The notes under the pieces: model-generated
Seen by the model: the letters and a program-made list of their open reading frames with translations, nothing else
Databases searched by the model: none
Told to the model about the DNA's origin: nothing
Shown: one piece after another, positions 52,724 through 59,709 of the stretch
Layout of the letters: every line of letters starts with the position of its first letter
Position numbering within the stretch: the stretch's first letter is position 1
Translations under genes and position numbers: made by a program
NCBI GenBank assembly: GCA_041675885.1
Contig: JBAYSY010000008.1
Location: 11,995 to 75,994 of the forward strand
Direction of reading: 5' to 3'
DNA length: 64,000 bases
From: JBAYSY01 sp041675885
GTDB taxonomy: Bacteria > Pseudomonadota > Alphaproteobacteria > Rhodobacterales > Rhodobacteraceae

Positions 52724-53760
52724 CGCAGCGCCTCCCGCAGGGGCGGGCGTTCCCGCTTGCGCTGCATCTCGAAAAGGCCCAGCGGGGTCCAGCCCGCAAG
52801 GCTGGCCTCGCCCCCGGCGGGACGGAAGGCGGCGCGCAGCACCTGTTCCAGCGCCGCCCGGTCGCGTTTCGGCATCGGCGCGAAGTCGATGACGACCTGC
52901 CCGCCCAGACCGCGCAGCCGCAGCTGTCGCGGCAGTTCGCGGGCGGCGGCGATATTGGCCTTCATCCCGGCGGCGGGCGAGGTGTCGCTGCCGGTGTTCA
53001 CATCGACCGCAACCAGCGCCCGGGTGGGTTCGATCATCATCGAGCCCGCGCCCAGCGCCACCTCGGGCGCCAGCAGCGTGTCGAGCATCTCGGCCACGCC
53101 GAGGTCGGCGAAGGAACCGGCCCGGTCCTCGACGGCATCCGGGGTCGGGTCGGTCCAGTCGCGCCAGGCGATATCCTGCGCCCCCGGCGCCTCGACCAGC
53201 AGTTCCGGCCCGCCGTCGAGGTCGGCCGTCACCGCCTCGGCCAGTCCGCGCATGGCGGCGATGTCTTCGGCGATCCCGTCTTCCGCTGCCGTCTCGGCCG
53301 CCGAGCGCAGGATCAGCCCCAGCCCGGACGCCGCCCCCTGCATCGCCTCCGCCGCCAGCGATTCCAGCCGCGCCCGCGCGCCCTCGTCGCGGATGCGGCG
53401 CGAGATGTTGAGGCCCGGCGCCCCGGGGGTCAGGATGCACAACCGGCTTTTGAACAGCACCCGCAGCGTGAGCGGCACCGCCTTCCCGGCCTCGGCCACG
53501 CCCGAGACCTGCACGATCACCCGTTGCCCGGGCGCGAGGCCCGAGACCTGCCGCAGAAAGCCGCTTCCGCCCGGCAGCCGCACGAAAACGCCGCCCTGGC
53601 CCTTGACCGGCCGGTCGATCACCCCTCGGCAGATCGCACCGGGCTGCAACGGGTCATCGCCCGCCGGGTCGATCAGGAATTCCTCAAGCCGCCCGTCCAT
53701 GACCAGTGCCGCCGCCGGGCGGCCCGCGATACTGTCGAGCGCGATCACCCGGCCCTTCAT
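52720..53760 (-). CDS. rng: Ribonuclease E/G family protein
   Basis: A 346-residue RNase E/G-type endonuclease. An S1-like RNA-binding part (GVIDRPVKGQGGVFVRLPGG) is followed by the catalytic part with 'MMIEPTRALVAVDVNTGSDT' holding the metal-binding Asp residues, and 'LRGLGGQVVIDFAPMPKRDR' is also conserved. It is markedly shorter than E. coli RNase G (about 490 residues) and lacks the zinc-link tail, as is common for this alphaproteobacterial version. It overlaps maf and yacG by 4 bases each. Confidence 0.9.
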   Translation of the reverse strand: MKGRVIALDSIAGRPAAALVMDGRLEEFLIDPAGDDPLQPGAICRGVIDRPVKGQGGVFVRLPGGSGFLRQVSGLAPGQRVIVQVSGVAEAGKAVPLTLRVLFKSRLCILTPGAPGLNISRRIRDEGARARLESLAAEAMQGAASGLGLILRSAAETAAEDGIAEDIAAMRGLAEAVTADLDGGPELLVEAPGAQDIAWRDWTDPTPDAVEDRAGSFADLGVAEMLDTLLAPEVALGAGSMMIEPTRALVAVDVNTGSDTSPAAGMKANIAAARELPRQLRLRGLGGQVVIDFAPMPKRDRAALEQVLRAAFRPAGGEASLAGWTPLGLFEMQRKRERPPLREALR

Positions 53761-54335
53761 GCCTGTCCCCCGTAAAGCGGCCAGCCTGCCGCCTGCAACA
53801 GCGTGGCGGTTTCCGCCACCGGCAGGCCCACCACCCCGGTGAAGGAGCCGGAAATCCACGGGATGAAGGCCCCGGCCAGCCCCTGGATGGCGTAGCCCCC
53901 GGCCTTGCCCCGCCACTCGCCGCTGTCGAGATAGGCGTTCAGTTCCAGATCCGACAACCGCTTCATCCTGACCGCCGTCACCACCTCGCGCAGCCAGACC
54001 CGTTCGCCCCGGCGCACCGCGACCGTGGTGATGACCTGATGCCGCCGCCCGCCCAGCAGCACGAGAAACCGCGCCGCCTCGCCCGCGTCCGCGGGCTTGC
54101 CGAGGATGCGCCGCCCCAGCGCCACCGTGGTGTCGGCGCAAAGCACCACGTCGTCCGGCCCCGCTGCCACCGCCTCGGCCTTCTGCCGGGCGATGCGCGC
54201 GCAATAGGGCCGGGGCAACTCGCCCCGCTGCGGTTCTTCGTCGATGTCGGGGGGGGTGATGGCATCCGGCACGATACCGATCTGCGCCAGCAGTTCCCGC
54301 CTGCGCGGGCTGGCCGAGCCGAGGATCAGGCGCAT
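53757..54335 (-). CDS. maf: Maf-like nucleotide pyrophosphatase
   Basis: A 192-residue Maf/YceF-family enzyme that hydrolyses non-canonical nucleoside triphosphates. LILGSASPRRRELLAQIGI at the start, VVLCADTTVALGRRILGKPA (catalytic Asp region), and 'GKAGGYAIQGLAGAFIPWIS' are the family signatures. The choice between the dTTP/UTP and the 7-methyl-GTP subgroup cannot be made here. It follows infA closely and overlaps rng by 4 bases. Confidence 0.93.
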   Translation of the reverse strand: MRLILGSASPRRRELLAQIGIVPDAITPPDIDEEPQRGELPRPYCARIARQKAEAVAAGPDDVVLCADTTVALGRRILGKPADAGEAARFLVLLGGRRHQVITTVAVRRGERVWLREVVTAVRMKRLSDLELNAYLDSGEWRGKAGGYAIQGLAGAFIPWISGSFTGVVGLPVAETATLLQAAGWPLYGGQA

Positions 54336-54338
54336 CGC

Positions 54339-54557
54339 CTATTTGAAGCGATAGTTGATCCGGCCCTTGGTCAGATCATAGGGGGTCATTTCCACCTGGA
54401 CGCGGTCGCCTGCCAGAACACGGATGCGGTTCTTGCGCATCTTGCCTGCCGTGTGGGCGATGATTTCATGGCCGTTTTCCAACTCGACCCTGAACGTCGC
54501 ATTCGGCAGGAGCTCCTTCACGACGCCGGGGAATTCGAGCAGTTCTTCCTTGGCCAT
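54339..54557 (-). CDS. infA: Translation initiation factor IF-1
   Basis: A 72-residue S1/OB-fold factor that binds the ribosomal A site during initiation. KEELLEFPGVVKELLPNATF, 'LENGHEIIAHTAGKMRKNRI' and MTPYDLTKGRINYRFK match the family from end to end. The start is the ATG with MAKEE; the frame continues upstream without a credible alternative. It leads the infA-maf-rng-yacG group. Confidence 0.98.
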   Translation of the reverse strand: MAKEELLEFPGVVKELLPNATFRVELENGHEIIAHTAGKMRKNRIRVLAGDRVQVEMTPYDLTKGRINYRFK

Positions 54558-54884
54558 GATAACTCCAACGCAGTTTGGCCCGCAGATGAACCGCAGGCAT
54601 GACGGGGATATGCGCAAGAAACCGCCGGATTTCAAGCGAAATCAGACTCGCGCCGCCCTTCCGCCCTGCGCATGGCCCGGTGCGGCACAAACGAGGGGGC
54701 GAAAAGGAAGCCCGGCCGAGGGTGAACGGCGCACAGATCGTCGCCAGCGGACAGATCGCGCAGCACGGCAGACCGCGCGCCCCGCCCGCCGTCGAATGGT
54801 CGCAGCGCGATCATGTCGGGGAAGAACGGGAACAGGTTGAACCGTGCGAAGACGCCCGGATGCGGGGCAGATACCGGGCGACAG
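54558..54884. other. Gene-free stretch upstream of infA
   Basis: About 330 bases between infA and the nitrilase-family gene, both on the minus strand. Short open frames exist but none has a recognisable product or start signal. The infA promoter is expected here; no clear boxes were seen. Confidence 0.5.
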
Positions 54885-55814
54885 TCAGCAGACCCCGGTC
54901 GATCCGCCCGGGGCCCGGGCCCGGACCACCCCGGCCCCGCCGATGCGGTCCTCCTGCTCGGCCCAGTGCCGGAGGTTCAGCACCCCGCCATCGGCCCGGG
55001 TTTCGGCGATCAGCGCGCGCGAGACGCGGGCGACGGCCCAGCCGGGTTCGTCCATCGGGGTTTCCGCAAGGATGCCGGTCTCGGGCCAGCCCCGGTCGGG
55101 CGGGCCATAGACCGCCGCCCGGCCGCGGTTGCCGTCGACCGGCGGGCACCATGCGCAGTCGCCCACCGTGGGCGCATGGACCACCGCGCATTGCCCTTCC
55201 AGCGCGCGGGCCATGGCGCCCACCCGCACCCGCATGAACCCGGCGAAACTGTCGGTGCAGGAGGGGACGAGCAATATCTCCGCCCCCGCCTCGACCAGCG
55301 CGCGGGCGAGCAGCGGGAACTCGCTGTCGTAGCAGATCAGCACGCCGATCCGCCCGAGCGCGGTGTCGAACAGGGTAGGCGGCCCGCCCGGATGCACGTC
55401 CCAGTCCTCGCGTTCGAAGCGGGTCATGATCTGCTTGTCCTGATGGCCGAGGATGCCGCCGGGCGAATAGAACGTGGCACGGTTGACCCAGCGCCCATTG
55501 AGCCGCACCGGCCCCGAGGCGCCGAGGATATGCACCCCATGCGCGGCGGCCAGCCTCAGGTGCAGCGCCTCCACGGCCGGGTGGTGGCGCGCGACTTCCT
55601 CAAGCGCGCCGTCGAGATCGGCGGCCACGGCGGCACCGCCGAGGCTCGCCAGCTCCATCGCGCCGTATTCCGGGAACACCAGCAGATCGGCCCCCCGCCC
55701 GACGGCCCCGGCCACCCATGCGGAGAGCTTGGTCTCATACGCTTCCCAGCCGTCGAACCAGTCGAACGGACAGGCGGCGGCGGCAAGGGTGACATGATCG
55801 GGATCGGCGGACAT
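54885..55814 (-). CDS. Carbon-nitrogen hydrolase (nitrilase superfamily)
   Basis: A 309-residue enzyme with the Glu-Lys-Cys triad of the superfamily: Glu in LLVFPEYGAME, Lys in LGHQDKQIMTRFE and Cys in IGVLICYDSEFPLLARAL. A second conserved Glu lies after the Cys. The family cleaves nitriles, amides or carbamoyl groups; this branch is probably an amidase, substrate unknown. It stands alone between infA and lpd. Confidence 0.9.
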   Translation of the reverse strand: MSADPDHVTLAAAACPFDWFDGWEAYETKLSAWVAGAVGRGADLLVFPEYGAMELASLGGAAVAADLDGALEEVARHHPAVEALHLRLAAAHGVHILGASGPVRLNGRWVNRATFYSPGGILGHQDKQIMTRFEREDWDVHPGGPPTLFDTALGRIGVLICYDSEFPLLARALVEAGAEILLVPSCTDSFAGFMRVRVGAMARALEGQCAVVHAPTVGDCAWCPPVDGNRGRAAVYGPPDRGWPETGILAETPMDEPGWAVARVSRALIAETRADGGVLNLRHWAEQEDRIGGAGVVRARAPGGSTGVC

Positions 55815-56004
55815 GGCGGCTCCGTCAGGCGGCGGGGTTCCCGGCCGAGACTAGCCGCAGCGCCCGCCCGGGGCCAGCCCCGAGGGGCGGGACCTGGACC
55901 GGGCGGCTCCCGCCCCTTTGTGGCGCGTGGCCTGCCCCCTCTTGGCCTGCGGCCAATTGTTCGCCGCTGAAATCCTTCCGCTGGAAGGTTTTCTTAACGC
56001 GGCT

Positions 56005-56095
56005 CACCCCCGAGAGTATTTCTGGCAAGATGAAGAACAAGAGCGCGCCTTGTCCTTCTTCTGTCCTCCAAATATCCCCGCCGGGGGGTGAGCGG
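56005..56095. repeat. Inverted pair of CCCCGAGGATATTT-type repeats
   Basis: A plus-strand copy (CACCCCCGAGAGTATTTCTG then CAAGATGAAGAA) faces a minus-strand copy (CCCCCGGCGGGGATATTTGG). It is the same family as at 29890-29928 and 57641-57680. Confidence 0.45.
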
Positions 56096-56102
56096 CGTCT
56101 CG

Positions 56103-56154
56103 GAAACGTGCCACTGGCACGTTTCAGCCGCGAACGGGCGCCCCGTGGGCGCCC
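56103..56154 (-). terminator. Tandem hairpins after lpd
   Basis: GGGCGCCC-CGT-GGGCGCCC (56136-56154) and GAAACGTGCCA-C-TGGCACGTTTC (56103-56125) are stems 35-85 bases past the lpd stop. They are probably the end of the suc-lpd transcript. A T-run is absent, so Rho-dependent or processing roles are possible. Confidence 0.45.
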
Positions 56155-56187
56155 CGGAGGCCAAATCTCCGTCTGTGCCACACCCGG

Positions 56188-57576
56188 TCAGGCGTGGATC
56201 GCCCCGTCGCCGCAGGCCAGTGCCGCCTCGCGCACCGCTTCGGAATAGGTCGGGTGGGCGTGGCAGGTGCGGGCGAGGTCTTCGGCCGAGGCGCCGAACT
56301 CCATCGCCACGCAGATCTCGTGGATCATCTCGCCCGCTGCCGGGCCGATGATATGCGCGCCGAGGATCCGGTCGGTCCCGGCATCGGCAAGGATCTTCAC
56401 GAAACCGTCGGCGGCGAAATTCGCCTTGGCGCGGCCGTTGCCCATGAAGCTGAACTTGCCCGTCTTGAAGGCGCGGCCTTCCTCCTTGAGCTGCTCCTCG
56501 GTCTTGCCGACGCTGGCGACCTCAGGGCTGGTGTAGATCACGCCCGGGATCACGCCGTAGTTCACATGCCCGGCCTGACCGGCGAGGATTTCCGCGACCG
56601 CCATCCCCTCGTCCTCGGCCTTGTGGGCAAGCATCGGCCCCGGCACCGCGTCGCCGATGGCATGGATGCCCTTGACGCTGGTCGAATAGTTCCCGTCGAT
56701 CGCGATCTGGCCGCGCGGGGTCATCTGCACCCCCAGCGCATCGAGCCTGAGCCCCTCGGTGAAGGGGCGCCGGCCGGTGGCGACCAGCACCACCTCGGCC
56801 TCCAGCCTGTGCTCGCTCTCGTCCTTGCGCAGGGTGTAGCTGACCGTGGCCTTGCCCTTGCCCCTGGCGACGCCCGAGACCGCAGCGCCGGTCACGATGT
56901 CGATCCCCTGCCGCTTGAGCAGCCGCGCGAAGGTCTTGGCCACCTCGCCGTCGCTGCCGGGGATCAGCCCGTCGAGATATTCGACCACCGTGACCTTGCT
57001 GCCCAGCCGGTTGTAGACCGAGCCGAGTTCCAGCCCGATCACGCCGCCGCCGATCACCACCATCGACTTCGGCACCTTCGGCAGCGCCAGCGCGCCGGTC
57101 GAGGTCACCACGGTCTTCTCGTCCACCTCCACCCCCGGCAGGGACGAGGGCTCGGACCCCGAGGCGATGACGATGTGTTTCGCCTCGTGCACCTCGTCGC
57201 CGATCTTGACCTGACCGGTGGCGGGGATGCTGGCCCAGCCCTTCAGCCATGTCACCTTGTTCTTCTTGAACAGGAACTCGATGCCCTTGGTGTTCTGGCC
57301 GATCACATCGTCCTTGTAGGCCAGCATCTTCTGCCAATCGATCCTGGGCTTCGCCCCCATCAGGCCCATCTTCTCGAAATTCTCCTGCGCCTCGTGCAGG
57401 CTGTGGCTGGCGTGCAGGAGCGCCTTCGACGGGATGCAGCCGACGTTCAGGCAGGTGCCGCCCAGCGTCTCGCGCCCCTCGACGCAGGCGGTCTTGAGCC
57501 CGAGCTGGGCGCAGCGGATCGCGCAGACATAACCGCCGGGACCGGAGCCGATCACGATGACATCAAAAGTGGCCAT
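56188..57576 (-). CDS. lpd: Dihydrolipoamide dehydrogenase (E3)
   Basis: A 462-residue FAD flavoprotein that reoxidises dihydrolipoamide in the 2-oxoglutarate dehydrogenase complex. FAD motif VIGSGPGGYVCAIRCAQLG, redox disulphide GGTCLNVGCIPSKALL, NAD motif VVIGGGVIGLELGSVYNRLG and the C-terminal His-Glu in CHAHPTYSEAVREA are all intact. It is the last gene of the suc cluster, after a MAPEG gene, so it most likely serves this complex. Confidence 0.96.
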   Translation of the reverse strand: MATFDVIVIGSGPGGYVCAIRCAQLGLKTACVEGRETLGGTCLNVGCIPSKALLHASHSLHEAQENFEKMGLMGAKPRIDWQKMLAYKDDVIGQNTKGIEFLFKKNKVTWLKGWASIPATGQVKIGDEVHEAKHIVIASGSEPSSLPGVEVDEKTVVTSTGALALPKVPKSMVVIGGGVIGLELGSVYNRLGSKVTVVEYLDGLIPGSDGEVAKTFARLLKRQGIDIVTGAAVSGVARGKGKATVSYTLRKDESEHRLEAEVVLVATGRRPFTEGLRLDALGVQMTPRGQIAIDGNYSTSVKGIHAIGDAVPGPMLAHKAEDEGMAVAEILAGQAGHVNYGVIPGVIYTSPEVASVGKTEEQLKEEGRAFKTGKFSFMGNGRAKANFAADGFVKILADAGTDRILGAHIIGPAAGEMIHEICVAMEFGASAEDLARTCHAHPTYSEAVREAALACGDGAIHA

Positions 57577-57640
57577 TGGGGTCTCCCTTCATGGTGCCGG
57601 GGAAGGGGAGCACCTGCCCCCCGCCGCCGCTGAAGCGGCG

Positions 57641-57680
57641 ACTCCCCCCGAGGATGTTTTATCAAGGCGAAGCATGGGCA
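57641..57680 (+). repeat. CTCCCCCCGAGGATGTTT-type interspersed repeat
   Basis: ACTCCCCCCGAGGATGTTTT then ATCAAGGCGAAGCATG. A GCCGCTGAAGCGGC hairpin precedes it. It matches 29890-29928 closely and lies between lpd and the MAPEG gene. Confidence 0.5.
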
Positions 57681-57694
57681 AGGTGAAGCATGGA

Positions 57695-58084
57695 TCAGAA
57701 CAGCGCGGCAAGCAGCATTGCCATCGTCGCGGCGAATCCCGCCGCCCAGATCAGCGAGCGGCCGGGTGTCCAGCCGAAGGCGTAGGCGGGCACGAAGAGG
57801 GCGCGCGCGGCAAGATAGATCCAGCCGCAGGCGGCGGTGAAGCCCGAGGTCTTGCCCGAGAGGGTCACCACCACCACGGCGGCGGTGAAGAAGGCCAACC
57901 CTTCGAAATGGTTGGCGGCGGCGCGTTTGAGCCGGCCGGTCAGCGGCGAGAATTCGGGCTGCCGGTCGCGCGGCCCGGCGTTCCACGCGGCCCCCGCATC
58001 GCGGTTCGCCGCCGCCCCGGCAAGGGCGAGCTGGGCCGCCTGCAACAGCACGGCGAGGGTGAGGGCGGTGAGTTCGGGGGTCAT
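57695..58084 (-). CDS. MAPEG-family membrane protein
   Basis: A 129-residue protein with about four membrane segments. RLKRAAANHFEGLAFFTAAV contains the N-H-x-E pattern of the MAPEG family (membrane-associated eicosanoid/glutathione metabolism), and 'WIYLAARALFVPAYAFGWTP' is the later conserved segment. Bacterial members are poorly characterised. Its place between sucB and lpd in the TCA cluster suggests co-transcription but no clear functional link. Confidence 0.87.
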   Translation of the reverse strand: MTPELTALTLAVLLQAAQLALAGAAANRDAGAAWNAGPRDRQPEFSPLTGRLKRAAANHFEGLAFFTAAVVVVTLSGKTSGFTAACGWIYLAARALFVPAYAFGWTPGRSLIWAAGFAATMAMLLAALF

Positions 58085-58184
58085 CACGCGAGCCTTTCCG
58101 ACAGGTGGCTGTCGAACCGCAGCGGGCAGGTTGGGTCCGGGGCGATGCGGGCGAGTATGGCCGACCCGCATCGCCACCATGGGC

Positions 58185-59708
58185 CTAGAGGTCCATCAGC
58201 AGGCGGCGCGGGTCTTCCAGCGCCTCTTTCACCCGCACGAGGAAGGTCACCGCCCCCTTGCCGTCCACGACCCGGTGATCGTAGCTCAGCGCCAGATACA
58301 TCATCGGCCGGATCACGATCTGGCCGCCGACCACCACCGGGCGCTCCTGGATCTTGTGCATCCCGAGAATGCCCGACTGCGGCGGGTTCAGGATCGGAGA
58401 GGACATCAGCGAGCCGTAGACCCCGCCGTTCGAGATGGTGAAGGAGCCGCCCTGCATCTCGGCCATGGACAGTTTTCCGTCGCGGGCGCGCAGGCCCAGT
58501 TCGGCGATCTTCTTCTCGATCGCGGCGAAGGACATGGAGTCGGCGTCGCGCACCACCGGCACGACGAGGCCCGAGGGGGTGCCCACGGCGACGCCCATGT
58601 GGACGTAGTTCTTGTAGACCACGTCGGTGCCGTCGATTTCGGCGTTGACCTCGGGTACTTCCTTGAGTGCATGGCAGCACGCCTTCACGAAGAAGGACAT
58701 GAAGCCGAGCTTGACGCCGTGCTTCTTCTCGAACTGGTCCTTGAACCCGGCGCGCAGGTCCATGATGGCGGACATGTCCGCCTCGTTATAGGTGGTCAGC
58801 ATCGCGGCGGTGTTCTGCGCGTCCTTCAGCCGCCGGGCGATGGTCTGGCGCAGGCGGGTCATCCGCACCCGTTCCTCGCGCGCGACATCATCGGCGGCCA
58901 CGGGGCCGCGCGGGGCGGCGGCGGTGGGCGCAGGGGTAGGGGCTGCCTGCGGGGCCGGCGCGGTGGCGGCAGCGGCAATGGCCTTCTGCACGTCCTCTTT
59001 CATCACCCGCCCGTCGCGGCCGCTGGCCTCGACGGCATCGCGGCCGACCCCGTGTTCCGCCATCAGTTTCCTGGCCGAAGGCGCGTCCTCGACATCCTTT
59101 TCGGCCGTATCGGCCGCAGGCGCGGGGGCGGGGGCGGCAGCCGGGGCGACCGCCACGGCGGCGCCGTCGGTCGCGATCACCGCGAGGCGGGCGTTCGCGG
59201 CCACGGTCGCGCCCTCGGGGGCGACGATCTCGGCCAGCACGCCCGCGGCCGGGGCGGGCACCTCGACCGACACCTTGTCGGTCTCCAACTCGCACAGCAT
59301 CTCGTCCTGCGCGACCGCATCGCCCGGTTTCTTGAACCAGGTCGAGACCGTCGCCTCGGACACGCTTTCGCCCAGAACGGGCACCATTACGTCGATCATC
59401 CTGTTCTCTCCCGCACCGGCCTTCGCCTCGGCGCCCATCTTCGGCTTCAACTCTTCGGGTCCGGCGTGCCCCGCCTCGGCGATCTGCGCCAGAAGCGCGT
59501 CCACGCCGACGGTGGTGCCCTCGGGGGCCACGATCTCGGCCAGCTTGCCGGCGACCGGCGACGGAACCTCGACCGTCACCTTGTCGGTTTCCAGTTCGCA
59601 GAGCATTTCATCCACGGCGACCGCATCGCCGGGCTTCTTGAACCATGTTGCGACCGTCGCCTCGGACACGCTTTCGCCAAGAGTCGGAACGCGGATTTCC
59701 ACTGCCAT
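58185..59708 (-). CDS. sucB: 2-oxoglutarate dehydrogenase E2 (succinyltransferase)
   Basis: A 507-residue E2 subunit that carries the succinyl group on lipoyl-lysine and passes it to CoA. There are two nearly identical lipoyl domains (residues ~1-77 and ~104-180), each with CELETDKV around the lipoylated Lys, followed by an Ala/Pro-rich linker, the E3-binding domain (SARKLMAEHGVGRDAVEASG) and the catalytic domain ending in SYDHRVVDGKGAVTFLV (His and Asp). Many E2o proteins have one lipoyl domain, so the duplication is notable. Confidence 0.95.
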   Translation of the reverse strand: MAVEIRVPTLGESVSEATVATWFKKPGDAVAVDEMLCELETDKVTVEVPSPVAGKLAEIVAPEGTTVGVDALLAQIAEAGHAGPEELKPKMGAEAKAGAGENRMIDVMVPVLGESVSEATVSTWFKKPGDAVAQDEMLCELETDKVSVEVPAPAAGVLAEIVAPEGATVAANARLAVIATDGAAVAVAPAAAPAPAPAADTAEKDVEDAPSARKLMAEHGVGRDAVEASGRDGRVMKEDVQKAIAAAATAPAPQAAPTPAPTAAAPRGPVAADDVAREERVRMTRLRQTIARRLKDAQNTAAMLTTYNEADMSAIMDLRAGFKDQFEKKHGVKLGFMSFFVKACCHALKEVPEVNAEIDGTDVVYKNYVHMGVAVGTPSGLVVPVVRDADSMSFAAIEKKIAELGLRARDGKLSMAEMQGGSFTISNGGVYGSLMSSPILNPPQSGILGMHKIQERPVVVGGQIVIRPMMYLALSYDHRVVDGKGAVTFLVRVKEALEDPRRLLMDL

Positions 59709-59709
59709 G

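Larger units (their letters stand above)
55815..56187. other. Gene-free stretch with hairpins and repeat copies
   Basis: It separates lpd from the nitrilase-family gene. It contains an inverted pair of CACCCCC..TATTT repeats (56005-56095) and two strong hairpins (56103-56125 and 56136-56154) just past the lpd stop. No gene is present. Confidence 0.65.

Noticed and set aside
54632..54814. 60-codon minus-strand frame upstream of infA
   Set aside because: No recognisable product, no ribosome-binding site and no conserved-looking segment; treated as non-coding.
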